Positions 7,871 through 16,106 of a DNA stretch of 64,000 nucleotides are shown here, one piece after another. Numbering within the stretch: the first letter of the stretch is position 1; every line of letters starts with the position of its first letter. This DNA comes from Leifsonia sp040686855 (GTDB taxonomy: Bacteria > Actinomycetota > Actinomycetes > Actinomycetales > Microbacteriaceae). The notes below the pieces were generated by a model that was not told the DNA's origin, ran no database searches, and saw nothing but the letters and a program-made list of their open reading frames with translations. Position numbers and translations under genes: made by a program. Location: contig NZ_JBFBOG010000003.1 of assembly GCF_040686855.1 (NCBI RefSeq), positions 372,001-436,000 of the forward strand. Reading direction: 5' to 3'.

Positions 7871-8194
7871 ATGGATGAAGACGAGTTCGACGACTACGAC
7901 CGCGAGGTCGAGTTGGCTTTGTATCGCGAGTACCGGGACGTCGTCTCGCAGTTCAAGTACGTGATCGAGACGGAGCGCCGCTTCTACCTCGCGAACGAGG
8001 TGGAGTTCGTGCGGCGCGACACCGAGCACGACTTCTACTTCGAGCTGACCATGAACGACGTCTGGGTGTGGGACGTCTACCGCGCCGACCGGTTCGTGAA
8101 GTCGGTGCGCGTCCTGACGTTCAAGGACGTCAACATCGAGGAGCTGTCCTCGAAGGAGTTCGAGCTGCCCAAGGAGCTCGCGCTCGACGAGTGA
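7871..8194 (+). CDS. DUF2469 conserved actinobacterial protein
   Basis: A 107-residue, highly charged protein (MDEDEFDDYDREVELALYRE) matching the DUF2469 family, which lies almost invariably after rnhB in actinobacteria. The conserved core RRFYLANEVEFV and FYFELTMNDVWVWDVYR is intact. Function is unknown. TAGACT (7856-7861) lies 9 nt before the ATG, suggesting its own leaderless transcript. It converges with the PEBP gene only 4 bp away. Confidence 0.93.
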   Translation: MDEDEFDDYDREVELALYREYRDVVSQFKYVIETERRFYLANEVEFVRRDTEHDFYFELTMNDVWVWDVYRADRFVKSVRVLTFKDVNIEELSSKEFELPKELALDE

Positions 8195-8197
8195 CGT

Positions 8198-8743
8198 TCA
8201 GCGCTCGTAGGTGCCGGTGAGGCGGCCGCGGGCGAGGACGTGGCCGCGCATGGCATCCACTACCGTGGCCGGTCGGAGCGTGGCGTCCCCCGGGATCGGG
8301 CGGTCGAGGGCGTAGAGCTGGAACACGTAGTGGTGCGGGCCGTGGCCGGGGATCGGACGCGGGCCGTGGTAGCCCCGCTGGCGGAACGAGATGATGCCGT
8401 CGCCGTGAGCGGAGCCTGCGACCAGATCGCCGGGGTTCACCCCTGCTTCTTCGGCGTCGAGCCGTGCGACGGCGTGGACGATCGGGCGCGAGAAGGGCAC
8501 GTCGCGGTCTTCGACGATGAGGACGAGCTGACGCGCCTCGGCCGGGACTCCTGACCAGGCCAGCGCGGGGGAGACGTTGTCGCCGACCGGGCGTCCCGCG
8601 GTGGTCTGTGGCATGGGCTCGCCGTCGGCGAAGTCCGGGCTGGTGATGGACACGGTCTCGGGCGCATCGAGGCCGTCCGCGTGCCAGGTGAGGGAGTCCT
8701 CGCCGGCGCGCCGGTTGCGGAGCAGGTGACCGAGCCGGGCCAT
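8198..8743 (-). CDS. YbhB/YbcL-type phosphatidylethanolamine-binding-like protein
   Basis: A 181-residue protein of the PEBP superfamily, bacterial YbhB/YbcL branch. Recognisable blocks are NVSPALAWSGVPAEARQL, VEDRDVP near the ligand pocket and GYHGPRPIPGHGPHHYVFQL. The ATG at 8743 has AAAGGACA upstream. Family functions in bacteria are poorly known; some inhibit peptidases or bind small ligands. It is inserted between DUF2469 and yraN, which are usually closer together. Confidence 0.85.
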   Translation of the reverse strand: MARLGHLLRNRRAGEDSLTWHADGLDAPETVSITSPDFADGEPMPQTTAGRPVGDNVSPALAWSGVPAEARQLVLIVEDRDVPFSRPIVHAVARLDAEEAGVNPGDLVAGSAHGDGIISFRQRGYHGPRPIPGHGPHHYVFQLYALDRPIPGDATLRPATVVDAMRGHVLARGRLTGTYER

Positions 8744-8890
8744 GGGTGTCCTTTCGTCGGGGCGGGTCCACGTTAGTCGCTGGGCACGGGGTTTGCGTCC
8801 ACAGGTCGTGACGTCGACGACTTCTTCACAGATCCGCGCCCTCCGGTCCGCCCACGGCCGCCGCTCGCGAGGCTGGACGCGGAGGTTCAC

Positions 8891-9247
8891 ATGGCACACA
8901 AAGACGAATTGGGACGCCGCGGCGAGCAGGTCGCGGCCGAATGGCTGCAGGAGCGCGGGTACCGGCTCCTCGACCGCAACTGGCGATGCCCGTCGGGGGA
9001 GCTCGACCTGATCCTGCGCGACGGCGCGACCCTGGTGTTCGCCGAGGTGAAGACGCGGTCATCGCTCGAGTTCGGACACCCCTTCGAGGCGATCACCTCG
9101 AAGAAGGCGGCTCGCCTGCGACGGCTGGCGGCCGCGTGGTGCCGGGAGCGCGGTCCGGGCTCGGCGGAGGTGCGCATCGACGCGGTCGCCGTGACGGATG
9201 CATGGACGGAGCGTCCGCTCGTCGAGCACCTCACCGGGATCGCCTGA
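8891..9247 (+). CDS. YraN / UPF0102 endonuclease-like protein
   Basis: A 118-residue protein with a PD-(D/E)xK nuclease-like core: GEQVAAEWLQERGYRLLDRN, then GELDLILRDG and VFAEVKTR carrying the E, D and E-x-K positions. UPF0102 proteins are inferred nucleases that lie next to comM/dprA. The ATG at 8891 has GCGGAGG 7 nt upstream. Its TGA overlaps the comM ATG (TGATG), so translation is probably coupled. Confidence 0.9.
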   Translation: MAHKDELGRRGEQVAAEWLQERGYRLLDRNWRCPSGELDLILRDGATLVFAEVKTRSSLEFGHPFEAITSKKAARLRRLAAAWCRERGPGSAEVRIDAVAVTDAWTERPLVEHLTGIA

Positions 9248-10785
9248 TGGCACTCGCACGCACCTTCGCCATCGCGCTCGACGGACTCCGCGGGCACGTC
9301 GTGGAAGTCGAGGCCGACATCTCAGCGGGCCTTCCGGCGTTCGTGCTGATCGGGCTGCCGGACACCGCCCTCGGCGAGTCGCGCAAGCGCGTCGGCGCCG
9401 CCGCGGTCAACGCCGGGTGCCCGATGACGCAGAAGAAGCTGACGGTCAACCTGTCGCCCGCGGCGCTCCCGAAGCAGGGCTCGGGTTTCGATCTGGCCAT
9501 CGCCATCGCGGCGCTCTCCGCCGCAGGCACCGTTCCCGCCGACTCCGCGGCCCGCGCAGTGCACATCGGCGAGCTGGGGCTCGACGGCCGATTGCGGCCC
9601 GTGCCGGGCGTGCTGCCCGCCGTCCTCGCGGCGCGGGACGCGGGATTCTCGCGCGTCTTCGTGCCGGCGGCGTGCGCCGACGAAGCAGGCCTGGTCGAGG
9701 GGATCGAGGTCGTCGGGGTGACCGGCCTGCGGACGACGGCCATCGCGCACGGGGCCGACCTCGATCCGGTCGAGGAGGAGGCGGTGTCGTCCGTCGGTGC
9801 CGAGCAGGACGCCGTCGTCGAGCCCGACCTCGCCGACGTGGCCGGCAATGACGAGGCGGTGGAGGCGCTGGTCGCGGCGGCCGCCGGCGGTCACCACGTG
9901 TCGATGGTCGGACCACCGGGAGCGGGCAAGACCATGCTGGCCAAGCGCCTGCCGTCGCTTCTGCCCGACCTCTCCGATGCCGCGGCCCTCGAGGCCACGT
10001 GCATCCGTTCACTGACCGGCCTCCGCGTCGGCTCGGATCTCGTGCGCCGACCGCCGTTCGAGGCGCCCCACCACACCGCGTCCGCGGCGGCGCTCGTCGG
10101 GGGAGGCGGTGGGCGCATCACTCCCGGAGCGATCGTCCGCGCGACGCATGGCGTCCTGTTCCTCGACGAGGCCGCCGAGTTCCCGCCATCGGTGCTCGAC
10201 TCGCTCCGGCAGCCGCTCGAGAACGGCACCATCACGATCCACCGGGCGCGTGGGGCGGCGACCTTCCCTGCACGGTTCCAGCTCGTCCTCGCGTCCAACC
10301 CCTGTCCGTGCGGCCATTGGGGCTCGCCGGACGCCGAGTGCACGTGCACCCCGATGGCACGCCGCCGTTATCAGGCCCGCATGTCCGGTCCGCTGATCGA
10401 TCGCGTCGACATCCGTCTGTCCGTGCGCCGGATCGGCCTCGCCGCCGTGCGCGGCGCGCTGGCCCGGGGCGAGGGTCGTTCGAGCAGCGATCTCCGCGAG
10501 CGCGTGGCCGCTGCGCGATCGCGCGCCGCCGAACGACTGCGCGGCACCGAGTGGACGCGAAGCGCCGAGGTCGCCGGCAGCTGGCTCCGCGCCCCCGAAC
10601 GCCGGCTCAGTGCGGTCGTCACCGCCCCGATCGACCGGGCTCTGGAACGCGGCATGATCACGATGCGCGGCTACGACCGCGCTCTGCGTCTGGCCTGGAC
10701 CCTCGCCGACCTCGACGACGCCGCCTCGCCGGACGTCGACCACGTGGGCCGTGCGCTCTTCCTCCGCCGCGGGATGCCCGCGTGA
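9247..10785 (+). CDS. comM: YifB/ComM family magnesium-chelatase-like AAA+ ATPase
   Basis: A 512-residue protein. Residues 1-~170 form the YifB-specific N-terminal domain (VEVEADISAGLPAFVLIGLPDTALGE, written in part), then an AAA+ module with Walker A GPPGAGKTML and Walker B GVLFLDEAAEF, and a C-terminal Mg-chelatase-related domain. A zinc-type cluster (NPCPCGHWGS, CTC) is visible. ComM in other bacteria is a hexameric helicase that drives branch migration in natural transformation. It overlaps yraN upstream and dprA downstream (GTGA), forming one translationally coupled unit. Confidence 0.93.
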   Translation: MALARTFAIALDGLRGHVVEVEADISAGLPAFVLIGLPDTALGESRKRVGAAAVNAGCPMTQKKLTVNLSPAALPKQGSGFDLAIAIAALSAAGTVPADSAARAVHIGELGLDGRLRPVPGVLPAVLAARDAGFSRVFVPAACADEAGLVEGIEVVGVTGLRTTAIAHGADLDPVEEEAVSSVGAEQDAVVEPDLADVAGNDEAVEALVAAAAGGHHVSMVGPPGAGKTMLAKRLPSLLPDLSDAAALEATCIRSLTGLRVGSDLVRRPPFEAPHHTASAAALVGGGGGRITPGAIVRATHGVLFLDEAAEFPPSVLDSLRQPLENGTITIHRARGAATFPARFQLVLASNPCPCGHWGSPDAECTCTPMARRRYQARMSGPLIDRVDIRLSVRRIGLAAVRGALARGEGRSSSDLRERVAAARSRAAERLRGTEWTRSAEVAGSWLRAPERRLSAVVTAPIDRALERGMITMRGYDRALRLAWTLADLDDAASPDVDHVGRALFLRRGMPA

Positions 10786-12248
10786 ACGCCGCATGCGGAC
10801 GATGCGCCATTGCGCAGACCGTCACGGGAGGTGTCGCAACGCCCGAGCTTGAGAGATCCGGGCCCGCGGGTGCTACCGCCCCCAGGGCGCATAAGAACGC
10901 GGCGGATCGGGAGGCCGGGGTCGCTTCCGAGCCCAGAGGACCCGCCTCCTGCGACCGCACGGCCATCCCCGGGCTCGCCCGGCGGGAGCTCGAGAGGTTG
11001 CTGCTCGCCGTCCGTCCCGGCGCGGACGACGTGACCGACAGTGTGGCGGTCTCAGAGGAACGTTTCGCCCGTGCCGCGTTGAGCACTGCCATCGAGCCCG
11101 GCGACCTCGACGCCGGCTGGCTGGTCGACGAGCTCGGACCGGTCGGCCTGCTGAGGGCGATCGTCGACCGACCGGATGCTGTCCCGGCGGACGGGGACGC
11201 TCGACGTGGCGACAGATGCCTCCCGACATCCGAGCGGGCGGCCACCGCCTTGAGTGAGAGGCGGGCGGCCGACGCTCTCGCCCGCTGGCGTCCACGGCTG
11301 TCGCTCTCGGAGTCCATCAAGGCCGTGGAGCGGGCTGCCCGCATCGGCGCACAGCTCCTCACCCCCGATTGGACCTGGTGGCCGGAGGGGTTCAGATCAC
11401 TCGACGAGGGTCCGCCTCTGTCGCTGTGGATCCGAGGAGACGGCTCCCGACTCCGGCACCTCGGGCGATCGGTCGCCCTCGTCGGCGCCCGTGCCTGCAC
11501 CGAGTACGGCGAGCACGTCGCGATGGAGAGCGCCGCCGGCCTCACCGACCGCGGCTTCGCCATCGTGTCGGGCGGCGCCTACGGCATCGACGCGGCAGCG
11601 CACCGGGCCACGCTCGCGAGCCGCGGGCTCACCGTCGCCTTCCTCGCCGGCGGTTCCGACCGTCTGTATCCGGCGGGCAACAGCGACCTCCTCAAGCGTG
11701 TCGTCGCGGAGAGCGTGATCGCCGCCGAACTGCCCCCGGGGTCCGCCCCGACACGGTGGCGCTTCCTGATGCGCAACAGGCTCATCGCCGCTGCCGCCAC
11801 GGCCACCGTGGTGATCGAAGCCGGCCACCGCTCCGGTTCCCTGAACACCGCCGGTCACGCGGCCCAGATGGGCCGTCCGCTCGGCGCCGTCCCCGGCAGC
11901 GTCCTGTCACCGGCATCGGCAGGCTGCCACCGCCTCATACGCGAGTACGCCGCCACCTGCGTGACGACGACCGACGAGATGGCCGAGCTCGCGGAACCGT
12001 TCGCCACATCACCGCCGCCCGACCCCGCACCTCCGGCAAGCGCCGGGACCGACACGACGGCGAACGGGGACGAGCGCGCCGTCCTCAGCGCCTTGGGCAC
12101 CCGTCGCTCCGCCAGCGCAGACGAGATCGCCGCCCGATCCGCGCTGCCCTTCACCACCGTCGCCGCTGTCCTCGGCCGACTCGACCTTGCCGGCCGGGCA
12201 CGGGAGAGCGCCGGCGGCTGGACGCTCATCGACGGGAGTCACCGCTGA
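10782..12248 (+). CDS. dprA: DNA-processing protein DprA
   Basis: The protein from GTG 10782, overlapping the comM stop (GTGA), has 488 residues. The Rossmann-like DprA core runs from LSLWIRGDGSRLRHLG through VALVGARACTEYG, IVSGGAYGIDAAAHR, FLAGGSDRLYPAGN and EAGHRSGSLNTAGHA. The C-terminus has a winged-helix region (ALGTRRSASADEIAARSAL). DprA loads RecA on incoming single-stranded DNA. The N-terminal ~90 residues are low-complexity and unconserved, so an internal start is possible; TTG/GTG choices there lack clear Shine-Dalgarno sites. Confidence 0.92.
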   Translation: MNAACGRCAIAQTVTGGVATPELERSGPAGATAPRAHKNAADREAGVASEPRGPASCDRTAIPGLARRELERLLLAVRPGADDVTDSVAVSEERFARAALSTAIEPGDLDAGWLVDELGPVGLLRAIVDRPDAVPADGDARRGDRCLPTSERAATALSERRAADALARWRPRLSLSESIKAVERAARIGAQLLTPDWTWWPEGFRSLDEGPPLSLWIRGDGSRLRHLGRSVALVGARACTEYGEHVAMESAAGLTDRGFAIVSGGAYGIDAAAHRATLASRGLTVAFLAGGSDRLYPAGNSDLLKRVVAESVIAAELPPGSAPTRWRFLMRNRLIAAAATATVVIEAGHRSGSLNTAGHAAQMGRPLGAVPGSVLSPASAGCHRLIREYAATCVTTTDEMAELAEPFATSPPPDPAPPASAGTDTTANGDERAVLSALGTRRSASADEIAARSALPFTTVAAVLGRLDLAGRARESAGGWTLIDGSHR

Positions 12249-12432
12249 TGCGCAAGAGGCGACGAGCGAGGGCTCCTGCCCGAGCCACAAGCCCCGGCGC
12301 CGAGACCGGGCACCGAAGAGCGGACTCGGGATGTCGCATCCGACTTGCAGAGCTCCACCGGCTGCGCAGCGATGCTCGAAGCGTCGCGCGTCGCTGCGTC
12401 GCGGCGAGGCAGGGGGGAGCGAAGCTGGGGGA

Positions 12433-13560
12433 GTGAAGCTTGGTCCCGCCATCGACGACTACGAGCGCCACTTGCGGGTGGAGCGCGGGTACTCGCCGCA
12501 GACCATTCGGGCCTACCGCGCCGACCTGACGGCGCTCGCTGCCTTCGCCGCCGAGCGCGGCGTCGACTCGCCGTCGGGGCTCACCCTGGATCTCTATCGC
12601 GACTGGCTGTGGGACGGTTCCCAGCGCGGACTCGCCAAGTCGACCCTCGCTCGTCGATCCGCCTCCGCCCGCGGCTTCAGCGCGTGGCTGGCGCGCACGA
12701 GCGAGTCCTCGCCCTCGAGCCATGCGGCGGCTCCGCGCGAGGTGTCGTCCTCGGGTGAGACGTCGTCCTCGGGTGAGACGTCGTCCTCGGGTGAGACGTC
12801 GTCCTCGCGTGGAGTCTCAAGCGACCAGTCCTCCTCGAGAGACAACCCACCTTCTTGGGACCCCTCGGGCTCGAGCGACCCCTCCGCTGCGCCAAGCGGC
12901 GCACGGGGCGGAGAAGGGCAGGCTGCGGTTGTCGTGGACGCCGCCGCGCGGCTGCGGGCGCCGAAGGCGGACAAGACGCTGCCGCGGGTGATCACGCGCG
13001 ACCAGATGGACGGCATCCTGGCGGGGCTCGCGGCTCGGGCGGATGAGGGCGATCCGGGCTCGGTCCGCGATCTGGCGGTCGTCGAGCTGCTGTACGCGGC
13101 GGGGATCCGCGTCTCCGAGCTGACCGGGCTGGACGTCGACGACGTCGACCTCGACCGGCTGACCGTCCGGGTGGTCGGCAAGGGGTCCAAGGAGCGCGTC
13201 GTCCCGTTCGGGGTGCCCGCGCTCCACGCGGTGCAGCGATGGCTGAGCGGAGGCCGGCCGCGATTCGCCGTGGCGGGGTCGGGGCCCGCCCTGTTCCTCG
13301 GGTCGCGGGGTCGCCGGATGGGAAGCCGCGCCGTGTACGAGCTGGTGGCGGGGCTGCTGGCGGAGGTCCCCGGCGGCGGGCCGTCGGGGCCGCACGCGCT
13401 GCGTCATACGGCGGCGACCCACCTGCTGGACGGCGGGGCGGACCTGCGCGCGGTCCAGGAGCTGCTCGGCCACGCGAGTCTCGGGACGACGCAGATCTAC
13501 ACGCACGTCTCCAGCGAGCGCTTGAAGGAGGCCTACCGCCTCGCCCACCCCCGCGCGTAG
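12433..13560 (+). CDS. xerC: Tyrosine recombinase XerC with a repeat-containing linker insertion
   Basis: The 375-residue product has the SAM-like core-binding domain at residues 1-~90 (YERHLRVERGYSPQTIRAYR) and the catalytic domain from ~175. Catalytic residues are visible: R226 in AGIRVSELTG, H321 and R324 in HALRHTAATH, H347 in LLGHASLG and Y356 in QIYTHVS. XerC resolves chromosome dimers at dif. Family length is about 300; the excess lies at residues ~92-165, a Ser/Gly/Glu/Pro-rich stretch encoded partly by an 18-bp tandem repeat. The frame is open and all catalytic residues remain. GTG 12433 has GGGGGAG upstream. Confidence 0.92.
   Translation: MKLGPAIDDYERHLRVERGYSPQTIRAYRADLTALAAFAAERGVDSPSGLTLDLYRDWLWDGSQRGLAKSTLARRSASARGFSAWLARTSESSPSSHAAAPREVSSSGETSSSGETSSSGETSSSRGVSSDQSSSRDNPPSWDPSGSSDPSAAPSGARGGEGQAAVVVDAAARLRAPKADKTLPRVITRDQMDGILAGLAARADEGDPGSVRDLAVVELLYAAGIRVSELTGLDVDDVDLDRLTVRVVGKGSKERVVPFGVPALHAVQRWLSGGRPRFAVAGSGPALFLGSRGRRMGSRAVYELVAGLLAEVPGGGPSGPHALRHTAATHLLDGGADLRAVQELLGHASLGTTQIYTHVSSERLKEAYRLAHPRA
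12739..12810 (+). repeat. 18-bp tandem repeat (4 units) inside xerC
   Basis: Four head-to-tail units of consensus GAGACGTCGTCCTCGGGT start at 12739, 12757, 12775 and 12793; units 2 and 3 are identical and the outer two carry one or two changes. Being a multiple of 3, they add E-T-S-S-S-G units without a frameshift and could vary in copy number. Confidence 0.92.
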
Positions 13561-14123
13561 CCCGGCCCCAGCGGAAGCAGCACAGCGGGCGGGACGCGGT
13601 CGAAGAACAGCAGGGGCGACACGTACTGGCCATCGATACGGACGCCGACGTGAAGGCACGCGTCTCCGCAGTGCCCACCCGTCGCCGCTGTTCCCATGAC
13701 TGCGCCACGCGCCACAGGTGCGCCGACCGGCACGAGCCCGACGACCGGTTCATAGCTCGAGAGGACACCGCCCCCATGGTCAAGCGTCAGCACAGAGCGG
13801 TCAACGACGACCCCGGAGAACCGCACGACCGCATCATCAGGGGCGGAAACGGTCGCACCCGTCACGACATGGAGGTCGATGCCCCGGTGGCCCGCGGAGT
13901 ACGCGGAGGCCGGCGCGACATACGGCGCCACGATCTCCGGAGACGGCACCGGCCACGCCCACGAGGCCTCCGACGAAGCCGCCGCGTCGACGGCCGCGCC
14001 AGGCGGTCCTACCGCACCCACTTGCCCCACCGCACCCACCTGCCCTGCCGCCCCCGACGATCCCGCCACGAGCCACCCGGCCACGGCGATCGCCACGCCG
14101 CCAAGCACCCGCGCCCAGCGCAT
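13533..14123 (-). CDS. Secreted M23-family peptidase-like protein
   Basis: A 196-residue protein whose ATG (14123) is followed by a signal peptide (MRWARVLGGVAIAVAGWLVA then GSSGAA). The C-terminal domain matches LytM/M23: GHRGIDLHV supplies the first His and Asp zinc ligands and ACLHVGVRIDG the last His. The first His of the usual HxH pair is Cys here. The final residues overlap the 3' end of xerC by 28 bp on the opposite strand. Likely role is peptidoglycan hydrolysis or recognition outside the membrane; an earlier start is possible but less likely. Confidence 0.85.
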   Translation of the reverse strand: MRWARVLGGVAIAVAGWLVAGSSGAAGQVGAVGQVGAVGPPGAAVDAAASSEASWAWPVPSPEIVAPYVAPASAYSAGHRGIDLHVVTGATVSAPDDAVVRFSGVVVDRSVLTLDHGGGVLSSYEPVVGLVPVGAPVARGAVMGTAATGGHCGDACLHVGVRIDGQYVSPLLFFDRVPPAVLLPLGPGYARGWARR

Positions 14124-14384
14124 CCCCGCACCCAAACCGGACCACCCTCCCCACGGCACCCTGCCGACCCTGCCCCTCCAGCCTCCGGTGGCGGCCGCCC
14201 GGGCAGCCGCCGGCCCGAGAATCCGTGGACAACCCACCACTCCACACCCCTGTGACCGCACCCACCCCGTCGCCGGTTCTCCCCGGACGCTTCGCGGCGT
14301 ACCGTGAGGTCTGCCCTCGTCGTGCTCCCGTTCAGCGGGCCCGACACGAAGACCGGGGGCGCGCACAACCGAAAAAGGGATGAC

Positions 14385-15887
14385 ATGTCTGAACAACGCA
14401 ACGCATCGACAGCGACCACCGACGAGAACGCACCGAAGCCCACGGCGGCGATGCGGCGCAGGGTCACCGGACTGGCCATCGCCGCGGCGGTCGGCGGCTT
14501 CCTCTTCGGTTTCGACTCCTCCGTCATCAACGGGGCCGTCGACTCCATCCAGAAGCACTTCGCCCTCAACCCCTTCGTCAAGGGCTTCGTCGTCGCGATC
14601 GCGCTGCTCGGGTGTGCGCTCGGCGCCTACATCGCCGGCCGGCTCGCCGACCGGTGGGGACGCCTGCGCGTGATGCTGCTCGGCGCCATCCTCTTCCTGG
14701 TCAGCTCCATCGGGGCCGGTCTCGCGTTCTCCGTCTGGGACCTCGGCCTCTGGCGTGTCGTCGGCGGTCTCGGCATCGGCATCGCTTCGGTCGTGGCGCC
14801 CGCATACATCGCCGAGATCTCGCCACGGCAGTCGCGCGGCGGTCTGGCCTCACTCCAGCAGCTCGCGATCACCATCGGCATCTTCATCGCACTGCTCTCC
14901 GACGCGCTGCTCGCGGGTGCAGCCGGTGCGGCGTCCAACCAGCTGTGGCTGGGGCTCGAGGCGTGGCGGTGGATGTTCCTCGTCGGCGTCATCCCGTCCG
15001 TCGTCTACGGCATTCTGGCGCTGACCCTGCCCGAGTCGCCCCGCTACCTGCTCACCACCGGCAAGCGCGACGAAGCGCGCGCGATCTTCGCCACCCTCGT
15101 CCCGGAGAGCGACGTCGACCGTCAGATCCGCGACATCGAGCAGGCCATCGCCCAGGACAAGGAGGGCGCGAAGAGCACCCTGCGCGGCAACCGGGCGGGG
15201 CTCAAGCCGATCGTCTGGATCGGCATCATCCTCTCGGTCTTCCAGCAGTTCGTCGGCATCAACGTGATCTTCTACTACTCGACCTCGCTCTGGCAGGCGG
15301 TCGGCTTCACCGAGAAGAACTCGCTGCTCATCACGGTGATCACGTCGGTGACCAACGTCGTCGTCACGATCATCGCGATCGTCCTGGTGGACCGGGTGGG
15401 CCGCCGACCCATCCTCCTCACCGGCTCCATCGGCATGGCGCTCTCGCTCGGTCTGATGGCGATCGCGTTCACCTTCGCCACCAAGTCCGGGGATGCGGTG
15501 TCGCTGCCGAACCCGTGGGGTCCCGTCGCCCTCGTCGCGGCGAACGCCTTCGTCGTCTTCTTCGGCGCCTCCTGGGGCCCGCTGGTCTGGGTGCTGCTCG
15601 GGGAGATCTTCCCGTCCCGCATCCGCGGTGCGGCGCTCGGAGTGGCGGCGTCCGCGCAGTGGATCGCCAACTTCCTGATCACCGTCTCGTTCCCGCCGAT
15701 GGCGGACTTCTCGCTGCCGCTCACGTACGGGATGTACGCGGTCTTCGCGGCGCTGTCGTTCTTCTTCGTCTTCTTCAAGGTTCCGGAGACGAAGGGCATG
15801 GCGCTCGAGCAGGCCGTGACCCTGTTCACCAACGCACGCGGCCGTCAGCGCGGACCGCAGGTGCGCTCCAGCGGCGACTCTGCCTGA
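14385..15887 (+). CDS. Sugar porter family MFS transporter
   Basis: A 500-residue, 12-helix transporter of the sugar porter family. Signatures include GFLFGFDSSVINGAVDSI in helix 1, GRLADRWGRLRVM in loop 2-3, PESPRYL after helix 6, QQFVGINVIFYYS in helix 7, VDRVGRRP in loop 8-9 and PETKGMALE at the end. It probably imports a hexose or pentose by proton symport. AAAAAGGGATGAC just before the ATG is a good ribosome-binding site. It is divergent from the M23 gene across 261 bp, where no clear operator was found. Confidence 0.92.
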   Translation: MSEQRNASTATTDENAPKPTAAMRRRVTGLAIAAAVGGFLFGFDSSVINGAVDSIQKHFALNPFVKGFVVAIALLGCALGAYIAGRLADRWGRLRVMLLGAILFLVSSIGAGLAFSVWDLGLWRVVGGLGIGIASVVAPAYIAEISPRQSRGGLASLQQLAITIGIFIALLSDALLAGAAGAASNQLWLGLEAWRWMFLVGVIPSVVYGILALTLPESPRYLLTTGKRDEARAIFATLVPESDVDRQIRDIEQAIAQDKEGAKSTLRGNRAGLKPIVWIGIILSVFQQFVGINVIFYYSTSLWQAVGFTEKNSLLITVITSVTNVVVTIIAIVLVDRVGRRPILLTGSIGMALSLGLMAIAFTFATKSGDAVSLPNPWGPVALVAANAFVVFFGASWGPLVWVLLGEIFPSRIRGAALGVAASAQWIANFLITVSFPPMADFSLPLTYGMYAVFAALSFFFVFFKVPETKGMALEQAVTLFTNARGRQRGPQVRSSGDSA

Positions 15888-15900
15888 CGACCATTCCTGC

Positions 15901-16106
15901 TAAGATGTTCGAAGCACTCCGCTCGTCGGGGTGACTACGCGTGCCCGAACGTCCTGCGGTGTGATCCGCGGGGTCGGGACGCGCATCCACCGGTCTCCTC
16001 ATCGCCCACGGTTCGCCGTGCGACGGCAGGGTGCGGATGCGCGCGGGGCACCAGGAGTGGCGGCCGCCGGCCGTCGCAGACAACCGCAACCAAAAGGAGA
16101 ACGGCA
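15901..16106 (+). promoter_or_regulatory. rpsB promoter and structured 5' leader
   Basis: TAAGAT (15901-15906) 14 bp after the transporter stop is a plausible -10, giving a ~190-nt leader. The leader can form an outer stem GCGCATCC (15981-15988) with GGATGCGC (16035-16042) that encloses a CACGG-TTCG-CCGTG hairpin (16007-16020). AAAAGGAG precedes the ATG. The architecture suits an S2-responsive leader, but this is inference. Confidence 0.45.

Noticed and set aside
12249..12432. Possible small gene between dprA and xerC.
   Set aside because: The 184-bp gap has open frames but no ribosome-binding site or recognisable product.
12739..12810. Interpretation of the tandem array as a CRISPR fragment.
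   Set aside because: Units are contiguous without spacers and keep the reading frame of xerC.
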